Positions 56,632 through 64,000 of a DNA stretch of 64,000 nucleotides are shown piece by piece; positions within the stretch are counted from its first letter, which is position 1, and the number at the start of each line of letters is the position of its first letter. The translations under genes and the position numbers were made by a program. The DNA lies in NCBI RefSeq assembly GCF_963966145.1, contig NC_091049.1, positions 24,676,001 to 24,740,000 of the forward strand, read 5' to 3'. The notes below the pieces were generated by a model. That model searched no databases. It was given only the letters and a program-made list of their open reading frames with translations, and had not been told where the DNA came from. This DNA comes from Tenebrio molitor. Lineage: Eukaryota; Arthropoda; Insecta; Coleoptera; Tenebrionidae.

Positions 56632-57172
56632 GGTTCCAGGGCATCGCGTCGGGTTCAATTTAATTGGGGAAACAAGTCAAATCTAAATCGGATCACATAG
56701 TTCGCATCTCAAACTCGTATAATGCTATTCGCGCCAGGAACTTCTGTACGAGTATTTGCCCAGCGTAGTCATTTATTCATGAGTCAGATCTCAATTCGTA
56801 GGCCGCGAGTTAAATTTCATTGGGTCAAGTTTCCACCAACTTCTGTTATTAAATTCATTTATTTATTTCTATCATTTGTTGGCACCATACACCACCACAC
56901 TCGATTATTTGTTAAATAAAATTTAAGTGAAATGTACTCAATTCATCTTTGAAAAACCTTCCGAAGGTATGGCCTCTCGTTAGAACCTAATTAAGTTAAA
57001 TAATAAATAAAACACAACGTAGGATCCATAAATATTTCTTTTCTCATTATTTTTGTTTCGTATTTTTTCCGCAAAAATTTCATCCGAGGGAGTGCGGCAA
57101 CCAACAATACACCAAATGAGGGAGGAAAGTTTCTTCGAGGAAAAGTCAAGGAAGTCGAAACGTTACAATACC
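56632..57172 (-). repeat. Dispersed 540-bp repeat, copy B
   Basis: Inverted copy of 37478-38020, noticeably diverged. Non-coding. Confidence 0.65.
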
Positions 57173-57179
57173 ACAGCAA

Positions 57180-57239
57180 CTATAACATTGTTATATAGCA
57201 ATATTGGTAAATTTTAAAACAGAATCGCACCAATTGTCA
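57180..57239. mobile_element. Half copy of the gtgcgattctgttt MITE
   Basis: ttgttatatagcaatattgg to aaaacagaatcgcaccaatt, as in the right half of 19538-19690. Confidence 0.7.
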
Positions 57240-57392
57240 GAAACATCAAGTTAAAGTTCAGTCCAGTATTTTATACAGGTGGTCCCGATATAACCTGCCA
57301 GAAGAAATCCAGTAATAGATGACGATGAGTAGAACTCATACACAAAAAGTGTTTCCAATAAAAGTCTTTTCATTTTCGAGATAAAAATATAA

Positions 57393-58003
57393 TACATTCA
57401 TTTTTGTTTTAGACCAGAGTAGGCTATTTTAATTTTTTTAAATGTTGGTATCGGGGTTATGTCAAAATAACAAAATCAAAATTGTTCGAACTGCCAGTGT
57501 CAAATTTGACATTATTATTAAGTATTAAGGTAAAGTCCATTCATTTTGTATTGAACTTTTCAAGGTCAAATAATTTAAATTTTGGCACTGTAATTATGTT
57601 TTGTAAATAGTGACATGCATATAACCAACATAATGTGATTTAGCAATGCTCAATTCAACGTTTACGGTGTTTACCTGCATGTCACTATTTACAAAACATA
57701 ATTACAAAGCCAAAAAATTAAATTATTTGACCTTGAAAAATTCAATACAAAATGAATGGACTTTAAATTAGTTTTAAATTTGTGCAATATTTACATTTAT
57801 CACTAAATACACACATTGAATCCTCGAAACTATGTAGTTAATTGGAAAATGATAATGTTTGGCTACATGGTCATGAATTTTGACAAGAAAGTGTAACCTC
57901 AAATATTATACATGACGTATATTGTTATTCAGCCACAGTCTTACCATACAACTCGCCAAATTTCCATAGCCTACTCTGGTCTAAAACAAAAGCGAATGGA
58001 CTG
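57393..58003. mobile_element. TIR element enclosing another MITE
   Basis: Arms ttttgttttagaccagagta and complement near 57966-57990. A separate palindromic MITE lies inside (57531-57764). Non-coding. Confidence 0.65.
57531..57764. mobile_element. Palindromic MITE, taaagtccattcatttt ends
   Basis: Arms taaagtccattcattttgta, tcaaggtcaaataattt and gtttacctgcatgtcacta-type sequence pair with their complements. Fragments of the same family appear at about 44010 and 60920-61160. Confidence 0.75.
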
Positions 58004-58156
58004 TAATTGAAAATTTGGTCAAAATTTGCTGTACGCTAATGAGTTAATCGGTTTTAAAAAGGTAATTCTGGTTACTTGGCTGCAATTTATTTAGCAACGG
58101 TACCTGTAACGCCTGACATTTGTCAAATTTAATTTTAAATTTGCGAATTCTTCAAA

Positions 58157-58550
58157 AAGTTATGAAATTCACAAAACAAGAATACGCCGATTTGCATTTA
58201 CTCTGGCGAAACATGTGGTAATTCAAGACTGGCAAGGCGACCATACGGCGAGCCTTTTCCTGAAGGAGTCGAGTCCTTCCGTCCCGTTGTACTTTTGTGG
58301 AGCTACATCTGCATTTATGTGAGTTTGGTTCTGACTGATTCCAATACGATGGCGTCCCCGATCCTCCATTTAACCCCTCTGGATTTTAATTTTTGGGGCC
58401 ACACGAAAGATTTGGTATACGAAGTAGAAATAAATACAAAAGGCCAACTCCAGACCCCGCGGACCAGATTCGTAAAAACTCAGAAATCTTGAATTCTGTT
58501 TATGAAAATTGGTACCGGTGTACTCAAATGCCAACGGAAGGCACACAGAA
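58157..58550 (+). pseudogene. Mariner-type transposase deletion derivative
   Basis: MKFTKQEYADLHLLWRNMW (from 58160) is the N-terminal start of the group; after a stop and a large deletion follows LTPLDFNFWGHTKDLVYEVE (third catalytic Asp region) near 58372-58435. The middle of the protein is missing. Confidence 0.7.
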
Positions 58551-58762
58551 CTTTTATTATAAAATAATTTATTTTTCACTTTAGTATAATTGCATGATAA
58601 CTCCTAGGATACAACATGTCCATAACAACCGGGGAATAAAACAGGGCGTAATAAGAATAAGCGGGCGTAATGAATTCATAACGCCCTCATCAATTCATAA
58701 TTGCAAAGATGCCAATTTTTTTTTTTTTTTAAAGAACACGTATAGTGAAAAATAAAATCTTG

Positions 58763-58887
58763 TATGCACCACGGCGTCACCGAAGGATTACGCCCATCGA
58801 ACGATATCCATCTTTCGGACTAAAGCCCTCGAGCTGGATTCATCGTTCTCCGGGCGTAATCATCGGTGTAACGCCCTTGGTGCATAA
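58763..58887. repeat. Long CpG-rich hairpin
   Basis: tgcaccacggcgtcaccgaa and ggattacgccc pair with gggcgtaatcatcggtgtaa and cgcccttggtgca, about 33 bp stem with few mismatches, loop about 60 nt. Confidence 0.8.
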
Positions 58888-59439
58888 ATAGCTATTTTCT
58901 AGTCTAGTTTACCTTTCATTAGTTAGTAGATATTCTCAGTTAGAGTTAAAAGTACGAATATGTAAAGTGTAAATAAATTTATTCAATACATTATTTTGGC
59001 TATTTAAACACAATTAAGACGATACTCTTATTACACAGTTCTTCCACAATTTTGCACACACTAGCTCTACATTTATTTACACATTGAGGAACACCACTTT
59101 ATTTATTACCTACTCATTCATCTCAGTCTACAAAATCAGCTTTTGTACCTTAATCAGCCGGTGAATTAACGCACACAGTGTAGAGCGTTTTCAATAAATG
59201 TCATTAATTTGATTTACGGGTCTACTTTGTAACTCTGAACAATCATCATTACTCAAGGATCCCTCGTTAGTTAGTGATTAATTGGAATATAGTGATCAAA
59301 TGGTATTTTGTAAGTTTTGCTTCTCGCTAAATAACGTAAATTGACGTCAGCTGTCATCGTTAAATAGTTTATGCATTTTTACTATCCACTATATTTCGTT
59401 CGTGTTGATTTGTCTTACTTATTAAAACTTGCTCTTGCG
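58888..59439. other. Intergenic stretch, no gene seen
   Basis: AT-rich, nothing recognised. Confidence 0.45.
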
Positions 59440-59850
59440 AGTTTTTCTAGCGATGAACAGAGACATATTGATACAAGTAGTGCCAGAATTGAAAAAGAGT
59501 TCTTATAAACTATTATTAACTGATCGGTAGAAAACACAGAGATCGTGATCGATTGTTAAATCAAAATTTAAGAGATGTAACTGATCCGCTTTTTACAAGA
59601 AAAGAAAATTTCAGAAAACACTAGCCACTTAGTAGGGAGGCTGGACAAGATTTGTTTCTAGAAATTTTACCTTACGTAGATAACGACAGAGTAAAAAAAT
59701 TCCTGCTGTGATAAAATTTGTAGTAGCCCTGAGTTTTATGGCTCACGGCAGTTACCAAAAGCCTGTAGGAAGCAATAAGCAATGTCGCAGTCCACAGTCT
59801 TTATGAAATTGTACAAATTATGGTAAAACACTTGCCCCAAATTTTTTGTT
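59440..59850 (+). pseudogene. Harbinger (HARBI1-like) transposase fragment
   Basis: Pieces LPYVDNDRVKKF, PAVIKFVVALSFMAHGSYQK, PVGSNKQC and, one frame over, MSQSTVF match the N-terminal part of PIF/Harbinger transposases (…K(V/F)L.AL.F.A.GSYQ..VG.....SQS.V). Frame changes near 59700 and 59790. It is cut off by the repeat starting at 59856, so the catalytic part is absent. Confidence 0.7.
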
Positions 59851-59855
59851 TGTTT

Positions 59856-60308
59856 TTGAAGTGAAACTTTTTATGGGAGGGTTTTGAAATTCTGATCGGC
59901 AACCTTTTTGTGTGACGAAAAGGGGTGGGGGTAAACACTGTCGGGTCGAGTGGGAGCAGTGTCTCGCACAACGGTTGCGCCAATTCCATCTTACTTAAAT
60001 GTAAGTTAATCTGTTTGACACGATACAAACATCCCTTAAAATTGTGTATACTTCTGTCTTTGTCACACTCACGGCATTTATCTATAATGTTCTCTGTTTT
60101 AATTTGGAGGCTTAAAAATTAACAATGAGTTACGCATTTCGATATTGTTTAGTGTTATCGTTGTTTATAATTTATTTTCTTCATTAAAATATAGAATTTT
60201 GTTGTGAATATGCTATTTAAAAGTGATTGATGAATAATTACAATGTTTCCCTGTAATACAAAAGTTTCACTTCTATCGTGCGTCTTTACGACACACTGTT
60301 TTTTTTTA
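59856..60308 (+). repeat. Short copy of the host repeat of the 24350 nest
   Basis: Joins the sequence of 24350-24477 directly to that of 30483-30955, minus most of the ORF at 30669. Ends tttgaagtgaaac / caaaagtttcacttc. Confidence 0.75.
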
Positions 60309-60346
60309 ACTTTTATTACATATTTTTATTATTCCTGAAGAACGTA

Positions 60347-60499
60347 TTTGCTGCGATTCTGTTTTAAAATTTACCAATATTGCTATATAACAAGGTTGTA
60401 GTTGCTATGATATGAAGCTGTTGATTGGTTTGATCTATGCAAAATCAATGTTGTTCAATAACAATATTGCTAAATTTTGAAACAGAATCGCACTAATTG
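60347..60499. mobile_element. Palindromic MITE, gtgcgattctgttt ends, copy 2
   Basis: Inverted, nearly full-length copy of 19538-19690. Confidence 0.8.
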
Positions 60500-60572
60500 T
60501 TTTCTAATTCGTCAAGATAGAGCCGATACTGTTGCTGAGTCGTTTTGCATTTACGCTTGAGCATTGTTTTTA

Positions 60573-62062
60573 TACCGGGTGATTCAATTTGGTATTTGCG
60601 GCTCTACATCTTTTTTGTCTTAAGGAAAAAGTATAGCAAACCATATATATTTGTAAATCGCTTGTGAAACTACAATAGATGATGTCAAATCTTCTCTACG
60701 ATGAAATATGTCAAAGTTAAGACAGTCAACTTTTTTTTTTTTAATAGTACACTATACATTTCTTAGCCTATTCTTGTAAAGCTTTTTTTTCTACATTTGA
60801 ATGTGTACAAAAAGTTGACACTTACATCAGAAAAAAATCGAGAAAAATAATAAAATATGATTTAATTTATTCGAAAGCGTTATTTTCTAAAAAGAGCTAG
60901 TAAACCAAACATTTGTAAATTCGCATTATGTTGTTTCCCTGCATGTCACTATTTACAAGACAACCACGTAGCAAAAAAATAAAATGATTTGACCTTGTTT
61001 GTTTTCAAGCCTCGGGGTAAGCCTCGGCCAGAAAACTGAGACTCGGACGAAATACCAAATCCATACTGAATTTACTATGCTAAATTCGCGTTATGTTGGT
61101 TCCCTGCATCTCACTATTTTAAGAATTACATAGCCAAAAAATAAAATTATTTGACAGTGAAATACCCGATCCATCCTGAATTTAGTTTATTCGAATATTA
61201 GAATTTACACTTATTCGAATTTTACATGGTCACTTATTCAAATATTCGAATAATTGGAATACGATTCCCAAGACTCATCATGTCATTCATGCACTATCAA
61301 AATTCAACTACATATTTTCATCGTGTATGCATTCAAAGCGGTATAGTCAGGAAGAAGTTAGGTTTCGAAGCCAGATGTTATATCATATATCATTTATTTA
61401 AATGTAGGTTATAACATAGCTATTTATTTAAATGTAGGTACTATCGGTGGACATAAAAAACTGGGACAAACATCAAATTTGTATAAAGTCAAAATTCAAA
61501 AATATACATTGTGTAAATTTGGCTTTTTACAAATAAGGTTATGAAAATTATGACATATTGTCAAAAACATCAAGTTAAAGTTCAGTTCTTTAATGACAAT
61601 TTTAATTTTGAGTGACAATTCAAAAGTCTGAGACACAATGAGCAAATTTTGGATGTCCCAGCTTTTAATGTCCACCGATAGTACGTTAATAATTGACGCT
61701 ATTAATGTCAAAATTCAATTGTCTCCATGGCTAACTAGCTCTTTTTAGAAAATAAGACTTTCGAATAAATTAAATCATATTTTATTTTTTTCTCGATTTT
61801 TCCTATTGCAAGTGTCAACTTTTTTTACACATTCAAATGTAGAAAAAAAAGCTTTACAAGAATAGACTAAGAAATGTATAATGTACTATTAAAAAAAAAA
61901 GTTGACTGTCTTAACTTTGACATATGTCATCGTAGAGAAGATTTGACAACGTCATCTATTGTAGTTTCATAAGCGATTTACAAATATATATGGTTTGCTA
62001 TACTTTCTTCTTAAAATAAAAAAGATATAGGGGCGCGAATACCAATCTGAATGACCCGGTAT
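60573..62062. mobile_element. Long-TIR fold-back element with accgggtgattca ends
   Basis: Ends accgggtgattcaatttggt / accaatctgaatgacccggt beside TA. Arms of about 330 bp (60573-60898 and 61725-62062). The interior has a MITE fragment (about 60920-61160) and a full MITE (61438-61684). No transposase. Confidence 0.8.
61438..61684. mobile_element. MITE with atcggtggacat ends
   Basis: Arms tatcggtggacataaaaaac and gtcccagcttttaatgtcca...ccgata; about 245 bp; nested in the fold-back element. Confidence 0.75.
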
Positions 62063-62735
62063 AACTTTACACAGTCGCAAAATTTTCTTGCCGCTTTCGT
62101 ATCAGTTATTATGTTATTAATGATTGTGATCAGTGTTATTTACTTATTGCATTTTCAACATTTGCGCGGTAGTGACAGTAAAAAACATAAAAATTACATT
62201 AACTGTCATGATCATGAACATGTAGTTGGCCGTTGTGCTACTATCCAACCTAAAATTGTAAACTTTTGCCATAACGATGGTTATCGAATTATAATGATAA
62301 CGATAGGATTTAAGAGGAGTAGATACCAATGTTGACCTTGAAATTTCCACAACACCGGCTCGGCTGTCAGAGTAAGCAATAAACCCGGCAAACCAACGCC
62401 TGCTTATTGTAATGATGATTTACATGATTTACAATAGGGTCTTTCACAGGCATGTATTATTTTGACGCTTTGGGTGCTGGTTCAAATAAAAGTATCGATA
62501 TTTTCTTGTTAGATATTTAAAAATGAAACACATTTTTTTATTTAGTTATTTGCTTTGATCGTAAATCTAATAAAGCAATCTATTACAAAAAATAAAACTG
62601 AACTTTCAATTATTTTTAAATATTTCATTTAATATCTATTATTGGCATATTTCTTGATGTTCTAGGATCAATTAATTCAGGTAGATAACACTTCATACAG
62701 AGTGTCCCCAAAAAAAAACTCCTCTTAAGAAATAC

Positions 62736-63517
62736 CAAATATAATCCATTTTTTTATTATAGTCCGATGAGCTTAGTCCGAATCAAGAAGTCCACATGAC
62801 CTGCGTCTGCTTTCGATATTTGACAGCAGTGCATGGTTCTACCCATATTTGAAAATTTACTTAGGCAACATGAGACAGATATTTTGTTCTTTCGTGCTTT
62901 CTTGGTATTTCTGCAAATTCATTCCTCCGTTTTAATTTTATCTTTCAAAAAACCGCTCCCTTCAGAACGCTTTGATAACTATTTACATATCAACTAATAT
63001 ATAGGTCAGATATATTAAAAATTGTTGAAAACAGCATTAAACAACCACGTTTAGACTGTCTTTCTTTCTTCCTAGATTTTGTTTCGGCAACGCCATGAAC
63101 ACAAAACAACTCTCTATGAATTAGTTTACCCCCTTACCTGTTAACTTCCAGTCTTGCAAGTTTCCGCGCAATTCCAATATTATTTTTGCAATTTACAAAT
63201 TCTGTAAAAGGATCTGTCCACATGCTTTTCGTTGGCATCATACGGAGGACATTTCAAGCAAAATTAAACAAAATTATCACAAATAACGTGGTTAAAATGT
63301 AACCTAAAAATTTGACGTCGCTAGTGGAATAAACGTACAATTCGCGTCTTGCTCTAATCGCACATGCTAAAGTGAGGTGCATAGTGGGACACGCTTAATA
63401 CAATACGTACAAGAATTCAATAGTTTGTTTACATTATGTTGAAAAGAGATAGCAATATGACAGTTGTTCTGCTTTTTAATTGATACATCGGACTATAATT
63501 AAAAAATGGACTATATG
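62736..63517. mobile_element. TIR element with tccattttttattatagtccgatg ends
   Basis: Arms at 62740-62770 and 63486-63514 pair over about 30 bp. No coding sequence recognised inside. Confidence 0.55.
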
Positions 63518-63667
63518 CTGAAATCGTTGTAGTTCAATAGCGACCAATGCTTAACGAGCATCACTATCGGACGATAGTTGTTTAATGATAAGTTACACTG
63601 TATACATACAGTGATCGGCAAAAGTATGGAATAAATTCCTTAAAAATTAATAGTTATTTATTGTATA

Positions 63668-63770
63668 AGTGTTTTAGATAGCATTTTATCCACGCAAGAA
63701 TTTTTAAACGCGAGTGCGAACGCACGAGCGTTTAATATTCTTAAGTGGATAAAATGCGACTAAAACACGA
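63668..63770. repeat. Hairpin with CpG core
   Basis: gtgttttag and gcattttatccac pair with gtggataaaatgc and ctaaaacac; inner stem aagaattt.../...aatattctt; core gcgagtgcgaacgcacgagc. Confidence 0.8.
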
Positions 63771-64000
63771 ATGCAATATAACGTTTTATCCACAATTACA
63801 GCGATTTAAAATCAGAATCGCCAAAATTTCATCTCACGTCATCAAAAAATGATTTGACATTACACTCTGACAGCGGATGTCACCTCAAAAATCATTGAAA
63901 TTAACTAAAAAACATGGGAGGTGTTGAATAGTCGCTATTTATTTTTGATTGTTTATCGACTCCATTTGTACAAAACGCTGTGCAAGTTGGTGAAAATGGA
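63771..64000. other. Right edge, no gene seen
   Basis: Non-coding as far as can be seen; may belong to an element extending beyond the window. Confidence 0.4.

Noticed and set aside
62051..62335. 94-codon frame with a possible transmembrane helix
   Set aside because: It starts inside the terminal repeat of the fold-back element, has no recognisable family and no exon context; hydrophobic runs are common in AT-rich frames.
1..64000. tRNA, rRNA and snRNA genes
   Set aside because: No cloverleaf with A and B boxes or rRNA/snRNA segment was recognised; the only tRNA-like matches are short retrotransposon primer sites.

Overview
This window looks like AT-rich, repeat-dense insect nuclear DNA, most likely from a beetle. 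The gene has many exons with introns of about 42-60 bp. The repeats are of insect types: Tc1/mariner elements with a beetle-style helix-turn-helix, BEL and copia LTR retrotransposons, Helitrons, and P-, hAT- and Harbinger-type pieces. A short interstitial array is built of TCAGG, the telomere unit known from Tribolium and some other beetles. The species itself cannot be read from the sequence.

One host gene stands out. I assembled 23 exons on the + strand between 5694 and 18360. All splice phases agree, giving 3924 nt (1307 codons plus stop) with no internal stop. The product reads as a single-pass receptor of the protein tyrosine phosphatase (PTP) family: signal peptide, MAM-like region, two EGF-like regions, two fibronectin-III-like regions, a transmembrane helix and tandem PTP domains D1 and D2. 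In D1 the catalytic Cys of the HCX5R loop is Ser and the WPD acid is gone. In D2 the loop Arg is Ala. The reading frame is conserved but both domains should be catalytically dead, so it is a candidate pseudophosphatase receptor. Its introns carry much of the repeat load, including a 1.3 kb fold-back element 7 nt past the splice donor before the D1 loop exon.

Layout. 1-1795: 5' part of a decayed BEL/Pao element on the minus strand (gag, tRNA-Tyr primer site, LTR). 1797-5592: hairpin-bearing repeat, TCAGG array, Helitron. 5694-18360: receptor gene, with a 4.3 kb intron holding further repeats, a non-LTR 3' end and a DDE_3-type transposon. 18600-21140: mariner-type remnants. 24350-30955: a transposon nest containing a reverse transcriptase with a restriction-like endonuclease tail. 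30970-35112: MITEs, then a mariner-type element broken by a hAT-like insertion. 35602-36292: non-LTR 3' end and DDE_3 exons. 38551-42370: a copia element with identical LTRs but a deleted RNase H region. 44690-51838: mariner-type elements, one with an intact transposase. 52550-56034: a P/THAP9-like element split by a Helitron and a MITE. 56630-64000: dispersed repeats, fold-backs, a Harbinger fragment and hairpins.

Apart from the receptor gene, everything codable here comes from mobile elements, many nested in one another. This gives a readable order of insertions. Element ends were found by eye from inverted repeats and target duplications, so boundaries are good to a few bases where a TA or longer duplication is stated and approximate elsewhere.
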